Notes under the pieces: generated by a model
Seen by the model: the letters and a program-made list of their open reading frames with translations, nothing else
Told to the model about the DNA's origin: nothing
Databases searched by the model: none
Position numbers and translations under genes: made by a program
In this document: piece after piece, positions 51,286 to 60,861 of the stretch
Numbering within the stretch: position 1 is the stretch's first letter
Layout of the letters: each line of letters starts with the position of its first letter
Assembly: GCA_022577435.1 (NCBI GenBank)
Contig: JAKOON010000007.1
Span: 8,129,926-8,193,925, forward strand
Direction: 5' to 3'
Length of the DNA: 64,000 nt
Origin: Embiotoca jacksoni
Taxonomy: Eukaryota; Chordata; Actinopteri; Embiotocidae

Positions 51286-51310
51286 CATATATATATATTT
51301 TTTTTTTTAC
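51217..51310. repeat. (AT)n array followed by poly(T)
   Basis: About 80 bases of AT units with ACATACAT near the right end, then T12. It is followed by ACAATGCCCAGCTCTAATTA, which resembles the end of a common fish dispersed repeat whose interior is AT-rich. The array may therefore be expanded repeat interior, but that is a guess. Confidence 0.95.
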
Positions 51311-51859
51311 AATGCCCAGCTCTAATTATAAGTTCATTATAACCCTCGTGCATGCTCACAGCAGTGCGGCCGGTCGGCGGATGGCGAGGACGAACCGGAC
51401 GCACCCTGGAAAATTCTCCGGACGAAGGATTCAAGACCTCTGTCGGATTTTGAAGAATCCCTAGACATCGGGAACACAGTTGCTCGCTTGGGATTTGATG
51501 ACTTGGCATTCCAGAAACGCAACCTACGACGGGCACGTCCCGGAGATTGAGAAACACTCGGAGACGGAGCGCTCCGCGTTCTGAGCCGAGTTAAGTCGGT
51601 ACTAAGAGACCACAAACGTAGCAGTAAATTTGAGTTTAATTAGAGTTTGAGCTGCACTTAATGGCAAAAAAACGTTCCAGCTATTAAAGTCAGAAGTTGA
51701 GTTCCTGCGTTTTGCGCTTCTGAACTGCTGGGTACGGTGAAGGCGGTTAACCCTGAAGTTGGCATCAATTTTGGTGAGGAGAGGAAAAACTTAAGTCCGC
51801 CTCGTGCCTCCCGACCCCAGTCTGAAGGCCGAAGCTTGAAAGGTTATCAATTGTGCGTA
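51311..51859. other. GC-rich unique stretch with an open frame lacking a start
   Basis: From about 51333 to the TGA at 51547-51549, one plus-strand frame stays open for about 70 codons without needing an ATG. It includes GEDEPDAPWKILRTKDSRPL and then SDFEESLDIGNTVARLGFDD. The residue mix is unremarkable and I do not recognise it. No convincing acceptor precedes it, because the AT array lies directly upstream. It could be a decayed exon, a transposon fragment or chance in GC-rich DNA. Confidence 0.3.
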
Positions 51860-52340
51860 TTATAGCGATTAGACACGTTGTACTTTTGCATTCAAGAGGT
51901 TTTCTGCCTGTCATGTTTTGAATTAGCGAACCTCATTGGCGAGTTAATGATGCTCTCAGAGAGGCTTTTATTGAGAAAATGTGTTGGAAGAAAAGTCAAT
52001 GCAAGCTCTAATACAAGGAATTTTATTTCAATTTTCATGCCTAAGGGCAGAGTTACTCTCTGCCTGTTCTTGACAAGGTCCTTTTTCTATTCTAAATACA
52101 TTCAATCAAAGCCAGACACAATATGTCTATAATTTCCATTTGAGAAAGGGCATTCATAAGTTTGTGGAATTTAAAGCAATGCATTTGTAAATACGTGCTC
52201 TATTGTTCTTGCGGCAGCTCTGCGTAGTCATTAAGCTTCAGAGTGAGAAGGACTAGGAAAGATAATGGCTCGCACAAACATTCGCAGTGCTTTAAAAACC
52301 ATTCAATCAGCCAACCGAATAGTACGAAGGACACTATAGA
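51860..52340. promoter_or_regulatory. Candidate conserved non-coding block
   Basis: Complex repeat-free sequence with GAATTAGCGAACCTCATTGG near 51921, GAGTTAATGATGCTC near 51942, TTCATAAGTTTGTGG near 52153, GCAATGCATTTGTAAATA near 52176 and TAGTCATTAAGCTTCAG near 52225. Balanced base composition, no microsatellites and no coding potential fit an enhancer-type element. The call comes from sequence character only. Confidence 0.3.
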
Positions 52341-53862
52341 CAAAGTACAGATATGTTTTCCTTTTTGACAGCGCTGCACACCATGTGCAATAAAGTGGAG
52401 TGCAAAACGGAACTGAAGGCCTGCTTGAGATTCTGTGGCTGATTAAAAGCTGCATTTTGTTTTTTTTGATGGTAATTCTCAAGTCTTTTGGTTTAGTTTA
52501 ATTTTCGGGGAGATTTACATAATCTACAGAAACCCTTCCAGACCTCTTCACAAAATCAAATAGATATTGTTGACGACAATTTTTTTTTTAATACAATGTA
52601 TCTGATCATATTTCAGATGTTTGAGCTTTAGGTAGGGGAGAGGGGGCGGGGGGATATGGCCCCAAACTAATATTACAATATTTCAGGGTATTTCTGCCAT
52701 AACGATATTCTTGAGAAGTGGGACAACATATTTTATTACTGATTTCAAGAAGACACAATTGCGTCAAAAAAAAAGTTCTAGTTTTATGTTTCCGCATAAA
52801 TGTCACAGTTTACCTTCAAATATTCAATAAGAATGAACATATTTTGTGGTTTGTTGTACGTCTGAACTTTTCTAACATCACCTTCACGCTGCAGAAGGCG
52901 CTTCCCGTTTTGAAACGAACTCCTCCACTGTGGCACTCTCAGCCAAGCCATTCGCTGCTGTGCTTAAGTTTGCACACGTAAACATGCACACTACTGTTAT
53001 GCCGTGTATTAAAATGTAAAGAATTACATGCATTTAAATAAATAAATCAAACATCAACCACTTTGATGTCACGACAAGAATGACCAGATTTCATAAAGAC
53101 CTGGTGACGAGAAATTTAAAGAAGAGCCCTTGCAAGAGATTAAAACCCCGCAGCGGATCTGATACTCCCAACATCTGCCTAAAATTGAAGAAATCCAACA
53201 CAGAAGTTATCTAAAATTTTTAAAGGGATTGAAAATCATATTGAAAAGGCAATGGGCGAGGGAGTTCTTTTCAAAATAGACATATTAACTAGGAAGGGAA
53301 TTTTTGAAATAAAAATCCATAGTTCCTAAGTAATTGTTAAGTCAATAATATTGATTCTCAAGCCTATCAACTCCCTGCAAATGTAGTATGGTCAGCTTGT
53401 GCAATGCGGCGCAAAAAGTTTACAGTTCAGCCCCTTTTCGTTTCCTAGTTATTTATTTATGGCTGATTTGACGTACTTCTGTCCTTAAGTCATGAAAATA
53501 GAATGATCCATAGAGGGCAGTCTGTCTTTTTCAACAACCTTCTCTTGTCACTGAATACCAAGTCAGATTTAAGTTGTATTATGTCTTGAGAGGTCATCAC
53601 GTCAATTAACCCGTTAAAACAAGCGGGGGAGAATTTGCCCAAAAGATTTCAGAGGAATTTGAACTCACTTGCTTGTTGAAGTATAAATGAATTTTGCTGG
53701 AGGGTAATAAAAAAAAAGACACAAAAAAAACCCGTTTGTTATAAAGTGAGAGCTGTCAGAAATAGTAGCTCTTGGAATCTGTACCATGTGTATTTAGGCC
53801 TTTTTGTCTGCTCCTCTGAGCGTGTCTGTGGCTGGTTGTGTCTGCCTGTATGCATTTAGTCT

Positions 53863-53863
<1 letters not shown>
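52341..53863. other. Non-coding interval, no gene seen
   Basis: Mostly unique-looking sequence. A partial CTCF-like core TAGAGGGCAG occurs at 53511-53520, plus strand. Short A runs occur near 53710-53730. No exon is supported. Confidence 0.4.

Positions 53864-53918
<55 letters not shown>
53864..53918. repeat. (GT)n microsatellite, about 27 units
   Basis: A perfect GT run that ends in GAGAGAGA. It is the reverse complement of the CA run 105 bases downstream, so the two could pair. Confidence 0.97.
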
Positions 53919-53924
<6 letters not shown>

Positions 53925-54023
53925 AATATCTCCTGGTTGAAGAGCAGCTCCATGACTACTGCTCCCAGGGCAACAGAGGTGCAGGGAAGGTAGAGACTCG
54001 ACAACACCTACATCCACTCCTAT

Positions 54024-54074
<51 letters not shown>
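54024..54074. repeat. (CA)n microsatellite, about 25 units
   Basis: A perfect run of alternating A and C. With the upstream GT array it forms a potential stem of about 50 bp with a 105-base loop. Confidence 0.97.
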
Positions 54075-54076
<2 letters not shown>

Positions 54077-54579
54077 GGGCAATCACAAACACATGCACAC
54101 ACACACTGAGTTGTGAGCAGGAGACTTTTTCCTCTCCTCTCTCCGTGTCCTCTTCTAACTCTTTCTCTTTCGCTCAGTCTTTCTCTCACTTGTCTCCTCT
54201 CCAAGTTCCCCTCAACAACAGCCAGGCCAATTAAGAAATGGCTCTTGAAAGGGTAGCAATTATTCCTTTGCAAGACATACACGGCTCCTGCTTGCCTTCA
54301 CACATTATTATCTCTCTGGTATCCTACAGTGAGGTGCCCGGCCAACCATTCACCGCAACCCCCTTACACTTCTGCCAGCCTCACTGCTTCTTCCCTCTAT
54401 CTGGCTGTCTGCGCTGATGAGGGCCAGATTGCAAAGCATGGCAGTCTGAGGCCCAATGGTGAGCAGAGAAACACAAGATAATGGGTGGATTATTAAGGGA
54501 AGCCCTGTTGAGAGCAAAGATCTTTTTTGATATCTTTGCCACCACCCCCCGCAACCTACATTCCGTCTCTTTTCTTGCA

Positions 54580-54653
54580 TCCCCCCAGCTTTTCCCCCAT
54601 CTTCCCCCCCCCCCCTTTTTTTTTTTCCCCTCCATGGCTCATGTCATTTATTC

Positions 54654-54688
<35 letters not shown>
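54580..54688. repeat. Polypyrimidine stretch ending in C34
   Basis: C12 at 54604-54615, T11 at 54616-54626 and C34 at 54655-54688. C34 is the longest single-base run in the window. Proline-rich frames here are artefacts. Confidence 0.96.
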
Positions 54689-54689
<1 letters not shown>

Positions 54690-54810
54690 ATGATCATGCC
54701 TGCCTACCACATGCAAATGAAAGACACCGCTGTGGGTTTAATGCTAATCAATACTGTACAAATATTCATTTAAGGAGACGGCTGGTGAGAGAGGGACCTG
54801 ACCTACTTGA
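54689..54810. promoter_or_regulatory. Candidate enhancer with POU octamer
   Basis: Immediately after C34 the sequence contains TGATCATGCC, a perfect octamer ATGCAAAT at 54711-54718, ATGCTAATCA at 54741-54750 and a TGTACAAATATTCATTTA segment near 54755. An intact POU octamer, TAAT words and a forkhead/SOX-like word within 70 bases make a dense cluster of developmental factor motifs. No conservation test was possible. Confidence 0.35.
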
Positions 54811-55639
54811 AAGGCAGGTTTTGTTCTGCGCATTGTTGTGGAAAAGCACATGCATACATGGCGCACAACATGCGCCTCACCCATCTCTGAAAATGCCTCT
54901 GCAAATCAACTGGCAAAGAAATAAGAGAACGAGATGGTGTTAAAAAAAAACGACAAAAAAAAAGTGAGGTAACAACAGAGGAGACTAAAATGCGGAGGGT
55001 GTCGGGGGCTTTTAAATAACCATTCTACCTGTATAAATAATAGAAACCTCTCTCGCTGTCATTACGTAAGGCTTTTGTGTGAAAATTGTGTATTGCTGTA
55101 CCCAAGAAGGAAGTGTACATAGAAAAAGCCAAAGGCTGGAGGTGCCGCAGACGTGGGCTCATTGTTGGCTCCTCCATCATCCATAAAAGCACATAAGTAG
55201 ACACCTGAAGGGCTGGATTAAGAGCCCCACTGTGAGAAGAGCACCATGGGACATGTAAAACATCCTGTTAATATAACTTCAATCTCTGAGTCAATCACTG
55301 TGGATATTTGGGTGAGAGAATAATAATTGTACATTAACTCAAGCTACTTAAATGAGACAGAAGTGATTTATTAAAGCCACAGCCCATATCCAAATATAAA
55401 CAAAAGTTTTGTCCCACCACCAAAAATCCTGACTCCAGATTTGAATTTCCTATCAAATTACCCGACAGTTTTTTTTTTTTAAGCACATTGGTCTAATAAG
55501 GATTTATTAATATTGCCAGATGCTGTAAAAGGTTTAATCACACAAAATGCTCAGTTTTCATCAGAAACTCAAACTTCTTAATTCTTCTCAAGCAATCACC
55601 AAAGGTATTACAATTAATCCTGAAAGGAACCTGCGTGAT
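54811..55639. other. Non-coding interval, no gene seen
   Basis: AT-rich unique-looking sequence between the octamer block and the LINE, with short A and T runs. No exon is supported. Confidence 0.45.
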
Positions 55640-55647
55640 GCCGATCT

Positions 55648-55822
55648 TACGGCCTGCTCGATCTGAACCCGAACGGTGTTTTGTTATTGGACTTCTGTGC
55701 TAGTCACGATTTGGCCATAACGAACACCATGTTCGAGCATAAGGTGACTCGTCAGTGTACGCGGTACCAGAACACCTTAGGCCGGAGATCAATAATCGAC
55801 TTTGTAGTTGTATCAGCTGGTG
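55648..55822 (+). pseudogene. LINE endonuclease remnant, C-terminal part
   Basis: About 55 codons survive, including LLLDFCASHDLAITNTMFEH and GRRSIIDFVVVSA. In exonuclease-endonuclease-phosphatase nucleases of LINEs this region holds the late strand and the Asp of the IDFV segment, followed by the catalytic SDH histidine motif. Here the reading jumps from VVVSA straight into a later part of the protein in another frame. The roughly 20-25 residues that would carry the SDH motif are therefore missing, and so is the N-terminal half of the nuclease. This is a non-functional fossil. The assignment relies on remembered family patterns. Confidence 0.75.
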
Positions 55823-56346
55823 GTGAGTTGGATCAGATGGCCGAGGAGTCGGCTGGAAAGACCTGGCAAGCCCAAACGTGTGGTGATGATGAACTGGGAA
55901 AGTCTGGCGGAGGAAACTGTCCGGGAGGTCTTCAATCCTCACCTCCGGAAAAACGTCTCGCACATCCTGAGGGAGGTTGGGGACGTGGAAGCTGAGCGGA
56001 CCGTGTTCAAAGCCTCTATTGTGGACGCGGCCGCTAGGAGTTGCGGTCGGGAGGTCATCGGTGCCTGTCGCGGCGGCAACCCGAGAACCCGGTGGTGGAC
56101 ACCGGGGGTGAGGGAAGCTGTCAAACTGAAGAAGGAGGCCTTTTGGGTCTTGTTGGCTCAGGGGTCTCCTGAAACAGCTGAGAGGTACCGGCAGGCCAGA
56201 AGGGCTGCGGTGGTCGTGGATGCAAAAACTCGGGCATGGGAGGAGTTCGGGGAGGCCATGGTGAAGGACTTTCGGTCGGCCTCAAGGAAGTTCTGGCAAA
56301 CCATCCGACGGCTCAGGAAGGGAAATCAGGGACTACCATTGAACTA
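55823..56346 (+). pseudogene. LINE linker between endonuclease and reverse transcriptase
   Basis: The open frame runs from about LVVSWIRWPRSRLERPGKPK through GGNPRTRWWTPGVREAVKLK and EEFGEAMVKDFRSASRKFWQ, and stops soon after RRLRKGN. The segment is a basic, tryptophan-containing helical linker typical of fish LINE polyproteins, in the same order as the surrounding domains. It is out of frame with the nuclease remnant. It ends prematurely: the 80-100 residue stretch that normally leads into the polymerase fingers is absent, and the sequence passes directly to LVVPIFKKGDRRVCS. This marks a second deletion. Confidence 0.7.
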
Positions 56347-56356
56347 GCAGACCGAG

Positions 56357-56951
56357 TTGGTGGTTCCCATTTTCAAAAAAGGGGACCGGAGAGTGTGCTC
56401 CAACTATCGGGGCATCACACTACTCAGCCTCCCGGGCAAAGCTTATGCCAGGGTGCTGGAAAGGAGGCTCCGAGCGTTAGTCGAACCACGGATTCAAGAG
56501 GAGCGGTGTGAATTCCGTCCCGGTCGTGGAACAGTGGACCGGCTCTTTACCCTCGCAAGACTACTGGAGGGATCCTGGGACTTTGCCCATCCAGTCTACA
56601 TGTGCTTTGTGAACTCGGAGAAGACTTTCGACCGGGTTCCCCCGGGGTGTTTTGGGGAGGTGCTGCAGCAGTACGGGGTGCCGGACTTGTTGCAACAGGC
56701 CGTCCGGTCTCCATACAACCGCAGTAGGAGCTGTGTTCGTGTTCTCAGCAATAAGTCAGACACGTTCCCGGTGGGCGACGGCCTCCGCCAGGGCTGTCCT
56801 TTGTCACCGATCCTGTTTGTGACCTTCATGGACAGGATGTCTAGGCGCAGCCGGGGGGAGGAGCACGTCGGAGTTCGGGGGTCTCCGGATCGCATCTCTG
56901 CTGTTTGCAGACGATGTGGTCCTGTTGGCCTCTTCGGACCGCGACCTCTAG
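56357..56951 (+). pseudogene. LINE reverse transcriptase remnant
   Basis: The segment encodes VVPIFKKGDRRVCSNYRGIT, EFRPGRGTVDRLFTLARLLE, MCFVNSEKTFDRVPPG and GLRQGCPLSPILFVTFMDRM, which are fingers and palm motifs 1 to 4. Two catalytic problems are visible. The first palm aspartate, expected in FVD-x-x-KAFD, reads FVN here. The FADD motif at 56904-56915 lies one frame away from the upstream motifs, so a frameshift of one base (or equivalent) occurred between about 56850 and 56900. In the FADD frame a TAG at 56949-56951 replaces a probable CAG glutamine codon. The polymerase is dead. Confidence 0.85.
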
Positions 56952-57530
56952 CACTCACCGGGGTGGTTTGCAGCCGAGTGTGAAGCGGCGGGGGTGAGGG
57001 TGAGCACCTCCAAATCTGAGGCCACGGTTCTCTGCCGGAAACCGGTGGATTGCTCCCTCCAGGTGGGGACGGAGTGCCTTCCGGCTCAGCTCTCAGTTTA
57101 CCGGGCGATCTACGTTCCGACCCTCACCGACGATCACGAGCTCTGGGTCGTGACCGAAAGAACGAGATCACGGCTACAAGCGGCCGAAATGAGTTTCCTC
57201 CGTAGGGTGGCCGGGCTCAGCCTTAGAGATCGGGTAAGGAGCTCGGACATCAGGAGGGAGCTCGGAGTTGAGGCGCTACTCCTCCGCGTCGACAGGAGTC
57301 AGCTGAGGTGGTTCGAGCATCTGATCAGGATGCCTCCTGGGGTCTTCCCTCTGGAGGTTATCCGCCCAACTGGCGGGAGACCCCCGGGGAAGACCCAAAA
57401 CACGCTGGAGGGATTATATATCCCAGATCCCCGAGGGTGAGCTGGAAGATGTTGCGGGAGAGAGGGAAGTCTGGGCCAACATGCTTGGCCTGCTGTCACC
57501 GCGACCCGATCCCGGATAAGCGGAAGACAG
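56952..57530 (+). pseudogene. LINE C-terminal region remnant
   Basis: In the FADD frame the sequence continues AAECEAAGVRVSTSKSEATV and then, near 57080, jumps from GTECLP to AQLSVYRAIYVPTL. About 45-50 residues of the thumb region are missing. It goes on with HELWVVTERTRSRLQAAEMS and LRWFEHLIRMPPG, the conserved C-terminal part of RTE-like proteins. After about 57370 the frame breaks again. Recognisable pieces at the end include DPIPDKRKTVDGW at about 57503-57541, where the coding end merges with the TGGA tail. Confidence 0.75.
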
Positions 57531-57542
57531 TGGATGGATGGA

Positions 57543-58942
57543 GGAATTTGCGTGTTCCGTATTGCAATCCCTTTCATATATGTTTTGAAATGTCACTGAA
57601 CACCACAAATGTTGGAGATGCAGGACTGAAAACCATGAAAAGTCAGGTAGTCCCTCCAATAGCTGTAGAGAATTTTTAGCATGGCCCAACGTGTTGGACA
57701 GGCTGGCATACGGTCATGTTGCTAGACTCGCTAAAAATGTAACAATTACGCAAAACTTACACCTAAATACCGAAGTAAATAGAAAGGGAGAATGGGCCAT
57801 TTCCATTTTAAGTTTTTTTTTAATTTTTTTTTTTATATTAGAACAATGAAATGAAGTTGAATTTAGCTGTAAAACCCAAATACAAGTTTTGTTAAGCCAT
57901 CGAAATCTACTCCCAGCGGATTATCTGCACATCGTACCTTCCTTCACAATATGCAACAACATATTTAATGCTGGTTATGATTACTCACCCCCTTTCAGTT
58001 ATTTCCTGTAATGCTGAAAGGGTGCTGGGGTCGACATGTTGTTTGTGCGTGGGAGAAGGAAGCCATGGGGGGGTGAGGTTGAGTTTTGAGTATTCAATCC
58101 TTTTCATTTCAGCTCCGACAAATTTGCCTTTTATTTCAAGTTTGTGTCTCGCCAGACTCTCGTTTGGCCGCATCGCAGTCCCTGAGAGACATCGTCCAGC
58201 TTCCTGCCCACACATACCTCGCACACTCGCAGAGATCGCGTGTCTCTCCGACGTTTTCTACGGCAGAGCTCTTGTGAAAATGTGTCTCTCGTGAAGCGGG
58301 GCAGCGTGGCCGCTGGCCCTGACCCTGGGATAGAATCGCTGAAAACAAAATAACAGCTGAACATTTCTCGTGCTGTCATTTACAATAGCCACGTAGCTTG
58401 GAAGGACCTTGTTTCACTGTTGGCTCCAACTAATCAATACGCGGCTTTCATTGTCGCTGTGCTGCCATTGTTGTGTGTACTGGAAACATATTTTGTTCTC
58501 CTTCCCTCTCAATCTCTCTCTTTGCCCCCCCTCCCTCCCCTCTCTCCCCCTCCTTCACTCACAGTCTTTTGTCTTGTTTGCTCTCATTTTCTCTTTTTCC
58601 TTCACTGTCTCGGGGAAGTAGCCTTCTCGGATAAACTGATTTTCTTCTTGCTGTCATTTTTTTTTTTTTAATACAAAAACCACGGAGGATTTGGCCGCAA
58701 GATACTCAATCAATCACTGTTCTCTACCACCCTAGTTATCCCTCCCAGAAGTTGCTTTCCCCATTGCACGTCCCACTTAGATAATTGTTTATTATGGAGC
58801 CTAATGTGGGGATTGAATGCTGCCAAACAGCACGACCACTTCTGCCTGAGGATGAGGAGGGTTATCCACTAAATTACATGAAGGCAGTTTATACTTGTAC
58901 AACTAAGAAAGGTCAGATCCAAACATGTTACACATAGAAGCA
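57543..58942. other. Non-coding interval after the LINE, no gene seen
   Basis: No target-site duplication was clear at the LINE border. The interval includes T-rich runs (57810-57836, 58657-58669) and a pyrimidine-rich patch near 58497-58560. Open frames of about 80-108 codons on both strands near 58.0-58.3 kb show no domain and no paired splice sites. Confidence 0.45.
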
Positions 58943-58967
58943 TGCACACACACACGCGCACACACAC

Positions 58968-59009
<42 letters not shown>

Positions 59010-59084
59010 GCACACGCACGCACACACACACACTTGCACACACATACACACACACACACACGCTCAGAACAGAACAGAACAGAA
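58943..59084. repeat. Compound (CA)n with CG variants, then (AGAAC)n
   Basis: About 120 bases of CA units with CGCA and TACA variants lead into about four AGAAC pentamers. All frames over it are low complexity. Confidence 0.97.
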
Positions 59085-59159
59085 ATTTGGAGACGGCAGC
59101 TAGAAGCTGTCACCCAGCAGCTTAAATAAATGGGTGCCTCCTGCCCTGTCCAACGAGCC

Positions 59160-59350
59160 TGCTAATTGTATTTTCTCTCACTTGGTGGCATTTGTCAGGC
59201 TCCATCAGTCTTCTGCGGCATGTATAAAATGACAGTCCACCTAGTTGACATTGTGAATGGTAGTCAAGTCAGGGCCTTGCTCTCCTTTGGGGCCAAGAGG
59301 TTTGTTCAAACATTTTGCTTTGCCTCATTAATTCACCCTGAAAAAAAGGA
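59160..59350. promoter_or_regulatory. Candidate conserved non-coding element
   Basis: Repeat-free sequence with TGCTAATTGTATTTTC at the left, TGACAGTCCACCTAGTTGAC (a TGACAG MEIS/TGIF-type word) near 59230, and CTCATTAATTCACC near 59325. A TCACTTGGTGGCAT word resembles the CTCF-like site at 42.77 kb. An enhancer role is inferred only from character and neighbourhood. Confidence 0.3.
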
Positions 59351-59569
59351 AGGCAAGACTTAGTCCTCCATTATTTTTGGCCGCTTGCCATACCCTTTGC
59401 ATTATGTGAGGACGGGCAAGATGCCTTTTCTTATTTGGTCCATGGGATATATACAGAATAAACCACATTAGAAAAACAATGTGATCATCACCATTTTTCC
59501 AAGGTCTGACAATGTCAACATCAAGTCAAACTGAATGGGACAGTGTCACACCGCATCACGCTGGTTTAA

Positions 59570-59584
59570 CCCCCCCCCCCCCCC
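59570..59584. repeat. Poly(C) tract, 15 bases
   Basis: Fifteen C between GGTTTAA and AGTCTG. Confidence 0.94.
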
Positions 59585-60099
59585 AGTCTGTAGTTTAAGA
59601 GACAGTTTTAATGACTAACTCTAACATATCAAGTACGTCTCTGGCAATTCTCGAGACAGCGGGAAAAATAAGGGAACCGGTCTTTGGACACCTGGATGAT
59701 TGTCATTTGTTAGCATGGTCACAAATGATATGTAATGGTGCAGCAAATCATCAGGCCACACTCTCACTTCTTGCTCTCAAATGTCAATGTAACAATGTGT
59801 GAATATAAACGCTTAACATTTAGTGGCAAATAATGGAATGTGGACAAGGCATTTGTAGTGCTGACATTTTAGATCAGTGCTCATAACGTGTTCTGGGGAA
59901 GCTGTAAAACAGCTAATGTGTTAGAGGGTCTCAGCGGCTTCGAATGCCGCTAAATTGGAGAGAAAAGCAGAGAGGGGAGTAAGGGAGTTGGAAAGCAGCT
60001 GAAGGAAAAGTAGAGGGAGGAGGGCTGAGAGGAAGAGAGAAGAGAGATGAGTGTTTCTTTTTTTTTCTTTTTCTTTTTTTAACAATCCTCAGCTAAGAG

Positions 60100-60660
60100 A
60101 GACACAAAAGGAGAGAATTACACTGGAAGAAAAATTGCCATTGTCGCCGGCAGAGACAGTGGTAAATGGTGCGTCATTTTGCAGTAATTTACAAATCGCG
60201 GAGTGGAAACAAAATTAGATTAAGTGGGTCCGTTGAAATGGACCTGCTAAACATCACTATTAATTATGTTGCTGTCAGGGGTAAAGATTATTTATTTTTA
60301 TGGGAGAGAGATTGAAATCATGCCATAGGTGAGTGCTTTGGAGTTTTTAGGGGAGTCATTTTTCATGTGCACATGCACCTCTAAACAGAACAACAGGCAA
60401 ACATGGACATTCAATCAAAGGCCCCTAATGTCTACATTTTTTTTTACAGGGCAATAATGGCTTTACCTGGCTTATGGGAAATAATAGGCGCAAGCAATGT
60501 CGCAATGTCACTGCTGACATTAATGAGGGAGGAATTGTTTGCCATGTTCTGAATGGCCAGATAAATGTTGTGTACTAAACACAAACTTGATGTGAGCCTG
60601 TGAATAAGTGTTTCTCCTAACGGTGAGTGACATGATATAACTCGGACTCCAGCCGCTTCT
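60100..60660. promoter_or_regulatory. Candidate conserved non-coding block
   Basis: Over 500 bases of complex sequence with CAGTAATTTACAAATCGCGG near 60182, CACTATTAATTATGTTGC (ATTAATTA at 60259-60266), GTAAAGATTATTTATTTT near 60281, CATTCAATCAAAGGCCCC near 60408 and GCAGTGACATTAATGAGGG-type words near 60510. It lies 200 bases upstream of the candidate exon, so if that exon is real this block is intronic or immediately 5' to it. Conservation was not tested. Confidence 0.35.
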
Positions 60661-60861
60661 CGAAAACAGGGTGCAAACAAAGATTTTTAAAAGGAATTAA
60701 TCAGCATGCCGTTTCTAAAAGTTATGCATGTACTCACATATTTCCATTTAATTTTTTTTTTTTTTTTTTAATACATATTGCATGTATTTCTTTAAGCAAA
60801 AACAAATGTTTGCTGAACACTTTGGTCGCTGAACACTTTGTGTGCCCTCCTTCCTTTCCAG

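Larger units (their letters stand above)
55640..57542 (+). mobile_element. Decayed non-LTR retrotransposon (LINE, RTE-like), internally deleted
   Basis: The element encodes, in order, the end of an apurinic/apyrimidinic-type endonuclease, a linker, a reverse transcriptase and a C-terminal region, and it ends in GGATAAGCGGAAG plus a TGGATGGATGG tail. This layout and the phrases NYRGITLLSLPGK and LRQGCPLSPILF identify a non-LTR element. The C-terminal region (AEMSFLRRVAGLSLRDRVRS) is of the kind seen in RTE and related clades. The copy is 5'-truncated inside the endonuclease and has at least three internal deletions, a frameshift and an in-frame stop, so it cannot be active. It is markedly GC-richer than its flanks. 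Clade assignment (RTE-like against L2-related) is by eye. Confidence 0.85.

Noticed and set aside
53925..53992. Possible exon between the GT and CA arrays (EKYLLVEEQLHDYCSQGNRG, then AAG|GTAGAG donor)
   Set aside because: There is no polypyrimidine tract; the upstream sequence is the GT array. The open stretch is under 25 codons. It is worth a glance only if RNA reads exist.
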